Source: Nitrospirota bacterium (GTDB lineage: Bacteria; Nitrospirota; Nitrospiria; Nitrospirales; UBA8639). Taken from it: DNA of 12,728 bases. The stretch covers positions 1 through 12,728 of the forward strand of contig JAOUNC010000026.1 of assembly GCA_029881175.1 (NCBI GenBank). Direction: 5' to 3'. Made by a program: the position numbers and the translations under genes. Shown here piece by piece: positions 1 to 7,943 of this stretch (its first letter is position 1; every line of letters starts with the position of its first letter). The notes below the pieces were generated by a model. It saw only the letters and a list, made by a program, of their open reading frames with translations. It ran no database searches and had not been told where the DNA came from.

Positions 1-92
1 CTGGCACGAGCAGGGCCAATACCAAAAATATACCTTAAGCCAACATCAACACGTTTTCCAATTGGGAGTTCTACTCCTGCAATTCTAGCCAT
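1..92 (-). CDS. rpsM: 30S ribosomal protein S13, N-terminal part (cut by window edge)
   Basis: S13 sits in the head of the small subunit and forms intersubunit bridges with L5. Only the first 30 codons are in the window. They read [14 protein letters not shown] and continue through the GIGPARA helix-turn segment, which is the usual S13 amino end. The ATG lies at 90-92, and an AAGGA ribosome binding sequence lies 9 bases upstream, so the start is well supported. It follows rpmJ after a 59-base gap, the normal head of the alpha group (rpsM, rpsK, rpsD, rpoA, rplQ would be expected beyond the edge). The gene is truncated only by the window border. Confidence 0.97.
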   Translation of the reverse strand, partial: MARIAGVELPIGKRVDVGLRYIFGIGPARA

Positions 93-151
93 CTCTTATA
101 GTCCTTCGTTAAAAAAGCCGTTCACTTTTTATGTAGTAACCAACAGAACCA

Positions 152-265
152 TTAGCCTTGCCGTTGTTTGTGCCGTGGATTCCCACAAAGCACCCGAACT
201 ACACCCTTTCGGCGTATGACTTTACACTTCACACAGATTGGCTTGACGGACGATTTAACTTTCAC
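152..265 (-). CDS. rpmJ: 50S ribosomal protein L36, zinc-ribbon form
   Basis: This 37-residue protein is too short for many gene callers, but its reading frame is clear. It starts [13 protein letters not shown] and ends RHKQRQG, the typical L36 pattern and length. Zinc ligands C11, C14, C27 and H32 are all present, so this is the zinc-binding (C+) form. In the family, L36 is a late-assembling protein of the large subunit. The start is GTG at 263-265. A GAGGG ribosome binding sequence 7 bases upstream (273-277) supports it and overlaps the infA stop codon, which suggests coupled translation with infA. No ATG is available in frame. Confidence 0.96.
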   Translation of the reverse strand: MKVKSSVKPICVKCKVIRRKGVVRVLCGNPRHKQRQG

Positions 266-275
266 GCTAATACCC

Positions 276-494
276 TCATTTAAACCGATAAGTAATCCGC
301 CCACGGGTCAGGTCGTAAGGAGATAACTCCACAGTTACCTTATCACCTGGCAAAATCCGAATGAAATGCATTCGCATTTTCCCTGAAATATGGGCCAAAA
401 TTCTATGACCATTCTCCAGCTGAACTCGAAACATAGCATTCGGCAATGTTTCCGTAACAGCCCCTTGTACCTCAATAACGTCTTCTTTTCCCAT
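276..494 (-). CDS. infA: Translation initiation factor IF-1
   Basis: The 72-residue product matches IF-1 along its length: GKEDVIEV at the amino end, the [14 protein letters not shown] strand pair, HISGKMR, the [16 protein letters not shown] block and the terminal RGRITYRFK. It is a single S1-like OB fold that binds the 30S A site during initiation. The ATG at 492-494 gives exactly the family length. The frame is open further, to a TTG at 527, but that would add 11 residues not seen in IF-1 and overlap the map stop. The nearest ribosome binding sequence, GAGGAAA at 512-518, is 17 bases from the ATG, longer than usual. It lies between map and rpmJ, the common arrangement. Confidence 0.97.
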   Translation of the reverse strand: MGKEDVIEVQGAVTETLPNAMFRVQLENGHRILAHISGKMRMHFIRILPGDKVTVELSPYDLTRGRITYRFK

Positions 495-517
495 TAGAAA
501 TGTAGCAAGCGTTTCCT

Positions 518-1270
518 CTAGAAACAAGCAGTAAGAACCCGAGGGGGCCCTGCAGGCTCGATTGAAATTGTATGTTCAAAATGAGCAGAAAGTGAACCAT
601 CACTGGTTACGGCCGTCCACCCATCCTCCAAGACTCTAACTCCCGGTCCTCCCATATTCACCATTGGCTCAATCGCTAGAGCCATCCCGGGTTTTAATCG
701 TGGGCCTTGCCCAGGCTTGCCGTAATTTGGTACCTGGGGCTCTTCATGCAACTGCCGACCAATTCCGTGACCCACGAAGTCACGAACTACCGTAAACCCA
801 TTCTTCTCGACATAGACTTGAATGGCCGATGAAATGTCCGACAACCGATTTCCCACGACAGCCCGCTCAAGCCCAATTTTCAAGGCCTCCTTAGTTACCT
901 GAATCAACTTATGTACAGACGGCTTCACTTCACCTATTGAAACGGTAACGGCCCCATCTCCATAAAAACCATCAACAATCGCCCCTACATCCAGACCAAT
1001 AATATCTCCATCTTTCAAAACCCGGCCCGAAGGTATCCCATGGACAACTTCCTCATTAATTGAGGCACACAAACTCTTTGGATAGTTTCGATATCCTTTG
1101 AAAGCCGGAATGCCCCCAAGATCACGAATGCAGGTTTCCGTTAAAGCATCTAATTCCCGTGTCGTCATTCCTGGTTTAATTTCTTGAATCAAAAGCTTAT
1201 GACATTCAGCAACAATTTGACCAGCCCGGGATATTAATTCAATTTCTTCACTCGTCTTGAGGATGATCAT
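518..1270 (-). CDS. map: Methionine aminopeptidase, type I
   Basis: The enzyme removes the initiator methionine from nascent proteins in the cytosol using a two-metal centre. The 250-residue protein carries the full ligand set D94, D105, H168, E201 and E232. The spacing (11, 63, 33, 31) is the same as in the E. coli enzyme, and the substrate-side histidine H77 is in HGIPS. The [12 protein letters not shown] and AIEPMV motifs are intact. There is no long N-terminal zinc-finger extension, so this is the short bacterial class. Its ATG (1268-1270) overlaps the TGA stop of adk as ATGA, indicating coupled translation. Its product acts directly on the ribosomal proteins encoded around it, many of which begin with Met followed by a small residue. 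Confidence 0.98.
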   Translation of the reverse strand: MIILKTSEEIELISRAGQIVAECHKLLIQEIKPGMTTRELDALTETCIRDLGGIPAFKGYRNYPKSLCASINEEVVHGIPSGRVLKDGDIIGLDVGAIVDGFYGDGAVTVSIGEVKPSVHKLIQVTKEALKIGLERAVVGNRLSDISSAIQVYVEKNGFTVVRDFVGHGIGRQLHEEPQVPNYGKPGQGPRLKPGMALAIEPMVNMGGPGVRVLEDGWTAVTSDGSLSAHFEHTISIEPAGPPRVLTACF

Positions 1271-1923
1271 TCTACTCTGGTTGGAGGTAAAAGAGCTACC
1301 AATCGTGCTTGCACTTCAGAAACCAAACCAGCTCCATCTAGTTCCCCAAGAATATGGCGCTCTTTGTAATAGTTAATTAATGGAGCCGTTTGCTCTTGAT
1401 AGACAGCTAACCGTGCCTCAATAGTCTCAGGCATATCATCATTGCGTTGAACAAGGGCGATCCCGCACACATCACATATGCCACTTTTCTTGGGTGGTAT
1501 AGATTCAAGGTGATAGACAGCTTTACATTGAGGACAACTCCGTCTTCCACTGATCCGTCTTATAATTTCCGGCTTGGAAAGTGAAAAATATATGACACAA
1601 TCCAAGTTCTTGCCTAAAGATGCTAAATTATTGGACAACTGATCAGCCTGGCCCACGGTTCGTGGAAACCCGTCAAGCAGAAAACCATTTTGGCATTCAG
1701 ACGAAGACAGTTTTTCATCTACCAAGCCAATTACAATCGCATCAGGCACCAATTCTCCCCGTTTCATATATTCTTTGGCCTCTTTGCCTAATGCGGTTTC
1801 CTTCAACACGCTTTCTCGAAGTAAATCCCCAGTGGACAACTTAGGGATTTTATACTTATGCGAGATAAAGTCCGCCTGCGTACCCTTACCTACTCCCGGA
1901 GGCCCTAGGAAGATCAATCTCAT
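1267..1923 (-). CDS. adk: Adenylate kinase, long form with four-cysteine zinc lid
   Basis: Adenylate kinase interconverts ATP plus AMP and two ADP. The 218-residue protein starts MRLIFLGPPGVGKGTQ, with the P-loop at about residues 7-15. It has the AMP-binding region STGDLLR (30-36) and the FLLDGFPRT motif (81-89). The lid domain contains C130, C133, C150 and C153 in a CxxC-x16-CxxC layout, the zinc-binding version. The frame is open to a GTG at 1935, which would add four residues and overlap the secY stop. I chose the ATG at 1921-1923 because the family begins right at this strand. The purine-rich sequence GGGAG lies 14 bases from the ATG and 2 from the GTG, so it does not settle the matter. 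The gene follows secY after 4 bases and overlaps map. Confidence 0.97.
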   Translation of the reverse strand: MRLIFLGPPGVGKGTQADFISHKYKIPKLSTGDLLRESVLKETALGKEAKEYMKRGELVPDAIVIGLVDEKLSSSECQNGFLLDGFPRTVGQADQLSNNLASLGKNLDCVIYFSLSKPEIIRRISGRRSCPQCKAVYHLESIPPKKSGICDVCGIALVQRNDDMPETIEARLAVYQEQTAPLINYYKERHILGELDGAGLVSEVQARLVALLPPTRVE

Positions 1924-1927
1924 ACGA

Positions 1928-3241
1928 CTATCCACTTCTCCCTTTCAAAGCGCCTTTCCCAAGGAAACCATCATAATTCCGCATAAGCATATGATTTTCA
2001 ATTTGCTGGGCAGTGTCGAGTCCCACACCAATAACAATCAGCAAAGAGGTTCCACCAAAATAAAATGGCATATTCAATTTGTAAATTAACAATTCCGGAA
2101 TAACACAAACAATTGCCAAGTAAATGGCACCGGCAAAAGTAATCCTGGTTAATACCTTATAAATGAAGTCAGCTGTTTTTTGGCCAGGACGAATGCCAGG
2201 AATAAATCCCCCATACTTTTTCATATTGTCTGCCATATCTACAGGATTCAACACGACCGCTGTATAAAAAAAGCAAAAGAAGATAATGAGACCAACATAG
2301 ATGAATGTGTACAGCAAAGAACCAGGGGCTAATTGGGCCCCAAATGCCTGAACCCAAGGGACCTGAATAAAACTTGTTATCGTCGCTGGAAACGCGATAA
2401 TCGAAGAAGCAAAAATTGGTGGAATAACACCCGCAGTGTTAATTTTCAATGGAATATGTGTATTTTGCCCACCATAGACCCGCCTACCCACTACACGCTT
2501 GGCATATTGAACTGCGATTTTTCGTCGCCCACTTTCCAAGAACACAATTGCGGCCATGACAGCTAACATCACTACAACCAGCATGAGCAAGAGGAGAAGA
2601 CTTATTTGTCCAACCTTGTACAACTCAAATGTTTGAACGATTGCGCTTGGAAGGCTGGCAACAATTCCAGAAAAAATTATCAATGAAATACCATTTCCCA
2701 CACCACGCTCAGTGATTTGCTCACCCAGCCACATGAGAAACGCTGTTCCGGCCACTAAGGTGATCACTGTCATGAATCGAAAAGCCCAACCAGGATCCAA
2801 TACAAAAGCTCCATCATTCATTCCTTCAAGCCCAAGGGCAATACCGAAGCCCTGGATAAAGGCAATCAGGATTGTGCCGTATCTTGTATATTGGATTATG
2901 GTTTTTCTTCCCCGCTCACCTTCCTTGGCCAATTTTGATAGATGGGGAACGACAACGGTAAGAAGCTGGAGAATAATTGATGCACTGATATAAGGCATGA
3001 TGCCAAGAGCAAAAATTGTTAGCCTCGATAAAGCTCCTCCTGAAAAAATATCAAGGAAGCCCATAAGGGCCCCCCCACGCTCCGTAAGAAATTTAAAAAG
3101 TTCCTCGTTGTTGATGCCGGGGGTGGGAACATGCGCCCCAATCCGGTAAACCGCAAGCATAGCCAAGGTAAATAAAACTCGGCTACGTAACTCAGGAATT
3201 TTAAAGATGTTTTGAAGGCTCGTTATAAGCCGCTCAAGCAC
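1928..3241 (-). CDS. secY: Protein translocase subunit SecY
   Basis: SecY is the membrane channel of the Sec pathway. The 437-residue protein begins [20 protein letters not shown] and shows the ten hydrophobic segments expected. The [13 protein letters not shown] stretch lies near 178-190 and the conserved cytoplasmic loop motif PGIRPG near 348-353, just before the last two membrane helices. I chose the GTG at 3239-3241 because an AAGGTGA ribosome binding sequence lies 6 bases upstream. A longer frame from a TTG at 3247 would touch that site. The start overlaps the end of rplO by 8 bases, so secY is probably translated by coupling. Its place between rplO and adk is standard for the spc group. 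Confidence 0.98.
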   Translation of the reverse strand: MLERLITSLQNIFKIPELRSRVLFTLAMLAVYRIGAHVPTPGINNEELFKFLTERGGALMGFLDIFSGGALSRLTIFALGIMPYISASIILQLLTVVVPHLSKLAKEGERGRKTIIQYTRYGTILIAFIQGFGIALGLEGMNDGAFVLDPGWAFRFMTVITLVAGTAFLMWLGEQITERGVGNGISLIIFSGIVASLPSAIVQTFELYKVGQISLLLLLMLVVVMLAVMAAIVFLESGRRKIAVQYAKRVVGRRVYGGQNTHIPLKINTAGVIPPIFASSIIAFPATITSFIQVPWVQAFGAQLAPGSLLYTFIYVGLIIFFCFFYTAVVLNPVDMADNMKKYGGFIPGIRPGQKTADFIYKVLTRITFAGAIYLAIVCVIPELLIYKLNMPFYFGGTSLLIVIGVGLDTAQQIENHMLMRNYDGFLGKGALKGRSG

Positions 3242-3683
3242 GGCCAATCACCTTAGTTTGGCCACCCGCGGTCTCAATTTTCTGTTTAGCTACAGCGCTA
3301 AACTTATGAGCTTCTACAACAAGCGGGCGACTAATGTCACCTTCACCAAGGATCTTAACGCGCGAGAGTCGGCCTTTTAAAAGGCCCAATTCTCTTAGAA
3401 CTGCGAGGCTGAATTCCGTGGTACCTTCTATGGCGGCGAGAGTTTGTAGATTAATTATGGTATAGTCGATACGAAAAATATTGGTAAATCCGCGCTTGGG
3501 CAATCGACGTGCCAAGGGCATTTGGCCGCCTTCAAACCCAGCCATATTGGCCCGACCAGCACGGGCAAGTAACCCCTTATGACCTTTCCCTGACGTTTTC
3601 CCCAAACCTGACCCAGGCCCGCGTCCCAAACGCTTCCTTTTAGTCCTAGACCCAGGTGATGGATGTAAATCATGTAGTTTCAT
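3234..3683 (-). CDS. rplO: 50S ribosomal protein L15
   Basis: L15 is a large-subunit protein that reaches into 23S rRNA with a basic, glycine-rich amino half. The 149-residue product begins [13 protein letters not shown] and has the [20 protein letters not shown] region (about 18-37), [15 protein letters not shown], and a globular C-terminal domain ending in KVIGRA. Length and motifs match the family. The ATG at 3681-3683 overlaps the rpmD stop as ATGA, and the 3' end overlaps the secY start. Both junctions suggest coupled translation of rpmD, rplO and secY. Confidence 0.98.
   Translation of the reverse strand: MKLHDLHPSPGSRTKRKRLGRGPGSGLGKTSGKGHKGLLARAGRANMAGFEGGQMPLARRLPKRGFTNIFRIDYTIINLQTLAAIEGTTEFSLAVLRELGLLKGRLSRVKILGEGDISRPLVVEAHKFSAVAKQKIETAGGQTKVIGRA
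3248..3254 (-). promoter_or_regulatory. Ribosome binding site deciding the secY start
   Basis: The sequence AAGGTGA lies inside the last codons of rplO, with a 6-base spacer to the GTG at 3241. It directly abuts the alternative TTG at 3247, which would leave no spacer, so it favours the GTG. Confidence 0.75.
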
Positions 3684-3868
3684 GAAACTGATACCTCAAT
3701 GAGATGCCGAACTTTATTCACCAACCCTCTAACCTGGGCCGTGTCAGGGCGTGAAACGGTTTGTCCAATTTTCCTTAAGCCCAACCCCAAGAGGAAAAGG
3801 CGAACCTTACTTGGACTGCCTATAGGACTCCGCTTTAACGTTATTGATAACTGGGCTGACGTGGTCAT
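3680..3868 (-). CDS. rpmD: 50S ribosomal protein L30
   Basis: This is a small 62-residue protein of the usual L30 length. It has the family core: an initial strand with LSITLKRSPIG, the basic helix near KVRLFLLGLGLRKIGQ, then DTAQVRGLVNKVRHLIEV, which is the typical ending of bacterial L30. The ATG at 3866-3868 has a GAGGTGA ribosome binding sequence 9 bases upstream. The stop codon overlaps the rplO start. Its position between rpsE and rplO is the conserved one, which helps because short L30 proteins are weakly conserved. Confidence 0.95.
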   Translation of the reverse strand: MTTSAQLSITLKRSPIGSPSKVRLFLLGLGLRKIGQTVSRPDTAQVRGLVNKVRHLIEVSVS

Positions 3869-3905
3869 AAATTTCGTTCACCTCAGGAATTAAACAAAAT
3901 AATAT

Positions 3906-4400
3906 TTATTCATCAAAATCAATTGGAGCTTTCCTCATTGCTCGGACTTCATGAGGATCCCTAAGCTGCCGCAATCCTTCAATTGTCGCCCTTACTGCGT
4001 TAAAAGGATTTCCACGGCCCAAAGTTTTCGCGACAATATTTTGAGTGCCGGCAACCTCTAATAATATTCGTACTGCCCCACCCGCAATAATACCAGTTCC
4101 CTGCTTCGCAGGCCTCAGCATAATATGCTCACCACCAAAACGCCCATGAACCTCGTGGGGGATGGAATTAGACTTCAATGGGATTCGAATAAGATTTTTC
4201 TTGGCATGCTCAACTGCTTTAGCAATAGCTGCGGGGACCTCAGCGGCCTTCCCTTTCCCAATGCCAACCCATCCCTCTCCATCGCCCACCACGACCAAGG
4301 CAGAGAAAGAAAACCGCTTACCACCCTTAACGACTTTTGCCACGCGGTTAATCGCGACAGGCTTGTCCTTTAAATTAAGTTCTTCGACATTAACCCTCAC
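3906..4400 (-). CDS. rpsE: 30S ribosomal protein S5
   Basis: S5 is a primary-fold stabilising protein of the small subunit involved in decoding accuracy and mRNA unwinding. The 164-residue protein has the double-stranded RNA-binding-like N domain ([23 protein letters not shown]), then [17 protein letters not shown]. The C domain carries [11 protein letters not shown] and TLGRGNPFN, all canonical. The start is GTG at 4398-4400, with an AAGGA sequence 9 bases upstream. The only nearby upstream ATG is out of frame. It follows rplR after 43 bases and precedes rpmD by 37 bases. Confidence 0.98.
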   Translation of the reverse strand: MRVNVEELNLKDKPVAINRVAKVVKGGKRFSFSALVVVGDGEGWVGIGKGKAAEVPAAIAKAVEHAKKNLIRIPLKSNSIPHEVHGRFGGEHIMLRPAKQGTGIIAGGAVRILLEVAGTQNIVAKTLGRGNPFNAVRATIEGLRQLRDPHEVRAMRKAPIDFDE

Positions 4401-4443
4401 AGGCGTATATCCTTCCCGTCCGCATATTTAAGAATTGGCGACA

Positions 4444-4809
4444 TCAGAATTTAAGACCAGCCGAACGAGCCGCATCGGCCAAAGCCTTCACACGACCATG
4501 ATACAATCTTCCACCACGATCAAATACCACCAATTCAATTGGAATAGCTTTTGCGCGTTCCGCAATGGCTTCCCCGACCATTTTTGCCGCCTCAATATTT
4601 CCGCCAGATTTTATGCGATCTTTCAATCCAGGGTCACAAGAAGAAGCTGAAGCCAGGGTAATCCCACCAACATCATCTATAATCTGCGCATATATGTGCG
4701 AATTACTTCTAAACACACTCAATCGTGGGCGGGATGATAAGCCAACAATTCGCAAACGCACCCTCTTACTTCGCCTATCAAATTTTTTGCGTTTTTCTAA
4801 TATATTCAC
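4444..4809 (-). CDS. rplR: 50S ribosomal protein L18
   Basis: L18 binds 5S rRNA and helps dock it, with L5, onto the large subunit. The 121-residue protein has a basic N-terminal tail ([13 protein letters not shown]), the [20 protein letters not shown] strand region and the C-terminal [20 protein letters not shown] helix pair ending in GLKF. This is the full family length. The start is GTG at 4807-4809, supported by an AAGGTGA ribosome binding sequence 4 bases upstream that overlaps the rplF stop codon. No in-frame ATG is available near the amino end. Confidence 0.98.
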   Translation of the reverse strand: MNILEKRKKFDRRSKRVRLRIVGLSSRPRLSVFRSNSHIYAQIIDDVGGITLASASSCDPGLKDRIKSGGNIEAAKMVGEAIAERAKAIPIELVVFDRGGRLYHGRVKALADAARSAGLKF

Positions 4810-4813
4810 AAAT

Positions 4814-4820
4814 TCACCTT
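4814..4820 (-). promoter_or_regulatory. Ribosome binding site of rplR overlapping the rplF stop
   Basis: The AAGGTGA sequence is 4 bases from the GTG start of rplR and includes bases of the rplF stop codon (4819-4821). It supports the GTG start and a coupled reading of rplF and rplR. Confidence 0.65.
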
Positions 4821-5358
4821 ATTTCTTACCAGACTTGCCGGCCTTCTTGCGAAGGATTTCGCCAACATACTTTATCCCTTTATGTTTATACACATCAGGA
4901 ATTTTCAATTCGCGGATTTGTGCAGCAACTTGCGTAATTGCCCTTTTATCGATTCCCTTAAGAGAAATAAGGGTCTGCTTCTCAACAGCTGCCTCCACCC
5001 CTTTAGGCAATTCAATTGAAACAGGATGGGCATATCCAACCGTAAAGGATAAGGCGGCACCCTGCAGTTGGGCTCGGTATCCTACGCCCATTACCTCCAG
5101 CTCCTGTTTGAATCCTTCTTTCACTCCTTCTATCTGATTTGAAATTTCTGCCCTCGTTAAACCATGCATCGCTTTCAACTTGGCAGAATCACCATTACGA
5201 GTAACGCGAACCACACCGTTTTCAACCTCCGCCTGTATGCCAGGATTGAGCGACCATTGAAGCCTTCCCAAAGGGCCCTTTATCACAACTTCCCGATTGC
5301 TTACGGCAACATCCACGCCTGGTGGGATTGCTATGTGTTTTCGTCCGATCCTTGACAT
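4819..5358 (-). CDS. rplF: 50S ribosomal protein L6
   Basis: L6 lies near the factor-binding region of the large subunit. The 179-residue protein begins MSRIGRKHIAIPPGV and carries the two duplicated alpha/beta domains of the family. The second domain shows LEVMGVGYRAQLQG, LSFTVGYAHPV and the signature KIPDVYKHKGIKYVGE near the end, followed by a lysine-rich tail. The ATG at 5356-5358 has an AGGA sequence about 7 bases upstream. Length matches the usual 177-180 residues. It stands between rpsH (47-base gap) and rplR. Confidence 0.99.
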   Translation of the reverse strand: MSRIGRKHIAIPPGVDVAVSNREVVIKGPLGRLQWSLNPGIQAEVENGVVRVTRNGDSAKLKAMHGLTRAEISNQIEGVKEGFKQELEVMGVGYRAQLQGAALSFTVGYAHPVSIELPKGVEAAVEKQTLISLKGIDKRAITQVAAQIRELKIPDVYKHKGIKYVGEILRKKAGKSGKK

Positions 5359-5405
5359 GATGGTCCTATTATTACAAAAAATTTTCTAATTAATCTCCGG
5401 AAGCT

Positions 5406-5810
5406 TTACCACATTTGACAAAGAATTTCCCCACCAACCTGCTGCTTCCGACATTGTTCATCTGTTAAAAGGCCACGGTTTGTGGTCAGAATTGCGATCC
5501 CCAAGCCCTTCATGACTCTTGGAATATCGTCCTTCCCAGCAAAAACCCTACACCCAGGTTTGCTGATACGCTTAATACCGGTGATGAAAGATTGCTTTTG
5601 CCTTCCTGGAGCGTACCGCAAAGCCACCTCGAAATACGGATGAGCTTCTGTTGTGACTGTCTGGTAATCCCGAATAAAGCCTTCATCCTTAAATATACGA
5701 AGAATTTCCCCTTTAACTCGCGATGCCGGGATCTTTACCAAGTCATGCCCACGCCGCCCTGCGTTTTGAATACGTACAAATAAGTCCGCGATCGGATCTG
5801 TCATCGACAT
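5406..5810 (-). CDS. rpsH: 30S ribosomal protein S8
   Basis: S8 is a primary 16S rRNA-binding protein of the platform and, in E. coli, the repressor of the spc operon. The 134-residue protein has the MTDPIADLFVRIQNAGRRGH start, the KGEILRIFKDEGFI segment, GLGIAIL and the VGGEILC ending. The usual Ser-Thr-Ser RNA-contact motif is changed to TTNRG at residues 109-113. Two ATGs (5810 and 5804) are possible. AAGGAT at 5818-5823 is 7 bases from the first, so I chose 5810. The 62-base gap to rpsN upstream is the longest in the window. Confidence 0.98.
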   Translation of the reverse strand: MSMTDPIADLFVRIQNAGRRGHDLVKIPASRVKGEILRIFKDEGFIRDYQTVTTEAHPYFEVALRYAPGRQKQSFITGIKRISKPGCRVFAGKDDIPRVMKGLGIAILTTNRGLLTDEQCRKQQVGGEILCQMW

Positions 5811-5823
5811 GGATTTAATCCTT
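5811..5823 (-). promoter_or_regulatory. rpsH ribosome binding site inside an 11-base palindrome
   Basis: The AAGGAT ribosome binding sequence (5818-5823) overlaps the palindrome GGATTTAATCC at 5811-5821, which touches the ATG. As RNA it could form a 4-base-pair stem with a 3-base loop that hides the binding site. The stem is weak and its function is unproven. Confidence 0.4.
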
Positions 5824-5872
5824 TTATTAAATAACCAGCTAGCCTTGAATTAAATTTCAATTACCATGGAAA

Positions 5873-6058
5873 TTACCAACTTGATTTGGTTACCCCTGGT
5901 ATATCTCCACGCAAACTAAGAAATCGGAAACAAATTCGGCATAAACGAAATCTTCGTAAAAATCCCCTTACCCGACCACATTGTGGACAACGGTTATACT
6001 GACGAGACGAAAATTTAGGCTCCCGTTTGGCCTTATTCTTAAGTGCTAACCTTGACAC
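5873..6058 (-). CDS. rpsN: 30S ribosomal protein S14, zinc-binding type
   Basis: This 61-residue protein is the short S14 class (often called rpsZ), with C24, C27, C40 and C43 as two CxxC pairs (CPQC and CRIC). It also has the RVRGFLRRF middle and the [11 protein letters not shown] ending typical of the family. S14 joins the head of the small subunit late in assembly. The start is GTG at 6056-6058, with AAGGAG 5 bases upstream at 6064-6069. No in-frame ATG exists nearby. The cysteine pairs indicate a zinc-dependent version, not the longer zinc-free type. Confidence 0.97.
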   Translation of the reverse strand: MSRLALKNKAKREPKFSSRQYNRCPQCGRVRGFLRRFRLCRICFRFLSLRGDIPGVTKSSW

Positions 6059-6075
6059 TGACGCTCCTTTCCCTA

Positions 6076-6702
6076 TTAGGATGCGCGGAAGGGCATCCCC
6101 AAATGAGCCAACAAAGCCTTGGCTTCGTCATTCCGCTTGGCTGTCGTCACAAAGGTAATATCCATCCCATGAATGGATGCGATATCATCATATTTAATTT
6201 CAGGAAATGTTAACTGCTCCCTTAGGCCCAAAGTATAATTCCCACGCCCATCAAAAGCCTTAGGAGAGATACCACGAAAATCCCGAATTCGTGGCAGAGC
6301 TACAGCTATCAATCTATCCATAAACTCATGCATTCTGACGCCCCTTAAAGTCACCTTTACTCCAATAGGAACGCCCTCTCGCAACTTAAAACCAGCAATA
6401 GCCTTTTTTGCTTTGGTCAAAACAGGTTTTTGGCCAGTAATTTGCTCTAGCTCTGCGGCGGCACTTTCCAGCAATTTCACATTTTGAACGGCTTCTCCCA
6501 TTCCAACATTCAAGACAATTCGTTCAATTCGTGGAACTTGCATGGGATTTTCATACCCAAACTCCTTCATCATCACCGGGAGAACTTTTTCCTGAAATTT
6601 GACCTTTAAACGTGGAATATAATTTTCTGGCCTAACGGCCGTTGAGACCGCGACCTTTTCTTTTGCTTTGACTGCTTCTTTTGTTGAGGCTTTTGACTTC
6701 AT
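6076..6702 (-). CDS. rplE: 50S ribosomal protein L5 with N-terminal extension
   Basis: L5 binds 5S rRNA and contacts the P-site tRNA and S13. The core is canonical: [21 protein letters not shown], then [31 protein letters not shown] and DITFVTTAK. The protein has 208 residues, about 28 more at the amino end than E. coli L5. The extra piece is rich in lysine and alanine. I kept the ATG at 6700-6702 because it overlaps the rplX stop as ATGA and I saw no ATG, GTG or TTG codon in frame between it and the conserved core. The extension is therefore probably translated. Confidence 0.97.
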   Translation of the reverse strand: MKSKASTKEAVKAKEKVAVSTAVRPENYIPRLKVKFQEKVLPVMMKEFGYENPMQVPRIERIVLNVGMGEAVQNVKLLESAAAELEQITGQKPVLTKAKKAIAGFKLREGVPIGVKVTLRGVRMHEFMDRLIAVALPRIRDFRGISPKAFDGRGNYTLGLREQLTFPEIKYDDIASIHGMDITFVTTAKRNDEAKALLAHLGMPFRAS

Positions 6703-7034
6703 TTGCTTTTATCCAGTATTTCCGTAGGAGCCTTTTGGTATACCCTCACCTTTCGCCCATCTTCAAAAATTTTCATTTGGACTCGTGATGGTTTTCCAAT
6801 GGACTCGCAATAGGCCATAACGTTTGAAATCGCTATTGATCCCTCTCTTTCGAGAATTCCACCTTGTTTGTTTTTGGCATTCGGCTTGGTATGCCGCTTT
6901 ATAAGGTTAAGCTTCTCAACCGTGATTCGCTCACCCTTGGTCTCAACATGCAAAACCTTACCCGTCTTTCCTCTATCTTTGCCTGCGATCACCATTACGG
7001 TATCGCCTTTTTTAATTCTAAATTTTCCAGCCAT
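6699..7034 (-). CDS. rplX: 50S ribosomal protein L24
   Basis: L24 is an early assembly-initiator protein of the large subunit, placed near the exit of the nascent-peptide tunnel. The 111-residue product begins [25 protein letters not shown], which is the KOW motif region. It continues with [13 protein letters not shown] and [13 protein letters not shown]. Only one cysteine is left where many relatives have a CxxC pair (the stretch reads [15 protein letters not shown]), so that optional zinc site is absent. The ATG is at 7032-7034, 10 bases after the rplN stop. The gene overlaps rplE by 4 bases. Confidence 0.98.
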   Translation of the reverse strand: MAGKFRIKKGDTVMVIAGKDRGKTGKVLHVETKGERITVEKLNLIKRHTKPNAKNKQGGILEREGSIAISNVMAYCESIGKPSRVQMKIFEDGRKVRVYQKAPTEILDKSK

Positions 7035-7044
7035 CAGTATTTAC

Positions 7045-7413
7045 CTAAATTACCTCAGGAGCCAATGATATAATTTTCATGTATTTCTTCTTTCGTAACT
7101 CTCTTGCAACAGGACCAAAAATACGTGTGCCAACTGGGTCACCCTGAGCATTCACCAAAACACAAGCGTTTCGATCAAACTTTATATGCGATCCATCCTC
7201 TCGCCTGGAACCTTTTCTGGTCCTGACAATGACAGCCTTCATTACATCACCCTTTTTAACAGAGGCCCTAGGAATAGCCTCACGAACAGATACCACAATC
7301 AAATCCCCCAAAGAGCCATACCGCCGCTTCGTCCCCCCCAACACGTGAAAACAACGGACACTTTTGGCCCCAGAATTATCCGCAACATCCAAATAGGTAT
7401 AAATTTGTATCAT
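7045..7413 (-). CDS. rplN: 50S ribosomal protein L14
   Basis: L14 forms intersubunit bridges and is the docking site of the silencing factor RsfS. The 122-residue protein is of exact family length. It starts [17 protein letters not shown] and includes [23 protein letters not shown] and the [10 protein letters not shown] block near the end, with SLAPEVI as terminus. The ATG is at 7411-7413. The gene opens the spc group here, following rpsQ after 28 bases with no sign of a separate promoter. Confidence 0.99.
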   Translation of the reverse strand: MIQIYTYLDVADNSGAKSVRCFHVLGGTKRRYGSLGDLIVVSVREAIPRASVKKGDVMKAVIVRTRKGSRREDGSHIKFDRNACVLVNAQGDPVGTRIFGPVARELRKKKYMKIISLAPEVI

Positions 7414-7441
7414 ATAATTTCTCTATACAAAGGCGTAAAAA

Positions 7442-7708
7442 TTATGAAGCAGCCTTCCCACTAATAACTTCAGCAACCCGCCAATGTTTATCCTTACTTA
7501 AGGGACGGGAATACACCATTTTCACTTGGTCGCCTATTTGGCATTTACTAAGTTCATCGTGAGCCTTAATTTTTGTTTTTCGCCGAAGGACCTTCCCGTA
7601 AAGGGAATGTCTTTCGATTCGAACCACTTCCACCACCACCGTCTTCTGCATTTTATTACTAATAACTTTCCCAACTAACGAGCGAGGGATTGGCCTTGTT
7701 TCTGTCAT
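7442..7708 (-). CDS. rpsQ: 30S ribosomal protein S17
   Basis: S17 is an OB-fold protein that binds 16S rRNA early in assembly. The 88-residue protein has the family features: [39 protein letters not shown] and [21 protein letters not shown]. The ATG is at 7706-7708. The nearest purine-rich sequence, AAGGA, is about 13 bases upstream, a little far. It is placed between rpmC (30-base gap) and rplN, as in nearly all bacteria. Confidence 0.98.
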   Translation of the reverse strand: MTETRPIPRSLVGKVISNKMQKTVVVEVVRIERHSLYGKVLRRKTKIKAHDELSKCQIGDQVKMVYSRPLSKDKHWRVAEVISGKAAS

Positions 7709-7738
7709 AAATTAATTACTTTCCTTCGAAAAGTTCAT

Positions 7739-7927
7739 CTATAAGGTCTTTTGGCGAAGGACCGTATGAACGCGGGCAATACTTCGCTTTGTATCTCGTA
7801 TCCGCATTGGATTTTCCATTCGACCCAAAGCCAATTGACTTCTAAAATGGAATAGCTCCTGTTTTAATTGGCCGATCTTCTCTACCAATTCAGTTTTCTC
7901 TAGGTTTTGCATTTGATCAATTTTCAT
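7739..7927 (-). CDS. rpmC: 50S ribosomal protein L29
   Basis: L29 is a small two-helix protein beside the peptide exit tunnel. I take the start at the ATG 7925-7927, giving 62 residues from MKIDQMQNLEKTEL, the family length. An AGGG sequence lies 8 bases upstream. The frame is open further, to 7972, but those 15 residues are unlike L29 and overlap the end of rplP. The body shows the usual pattern: LKQELFHFRSQLALGRMENP, then RIRDTKRSIARVHTVLRQK. It follows rplP after 16 bases. Confidence 0.95.
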   Translation of the reverse strand: MKIDQMQNLEKTELVEKIGQLKQELFHFRSQLALGRMENPMRIRDTKRSIARVHTVLRQKTL

Positions 7928-7943
7928 TTCATTTACCCTAAAA

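Noticed and set aside
495..527. TTG start adding 11 residues to IF-1
   Set aside because: IF-1 proteins begin at the MGKEDV position, and the longer form would overlap the map stop.
1775..2089. A 104-codon open frame on the plus strand over adk and secY
   Set aside because: It is antisense to two clear genes and has no supporting start signal or known motif.
4565..5137. A 190-codon open frame on the plus strand
   Set aside because: It runs antisense to rplR and rplF, whose products are unmistakable. Its translation has no recognisable family pattern and no upstream signal.
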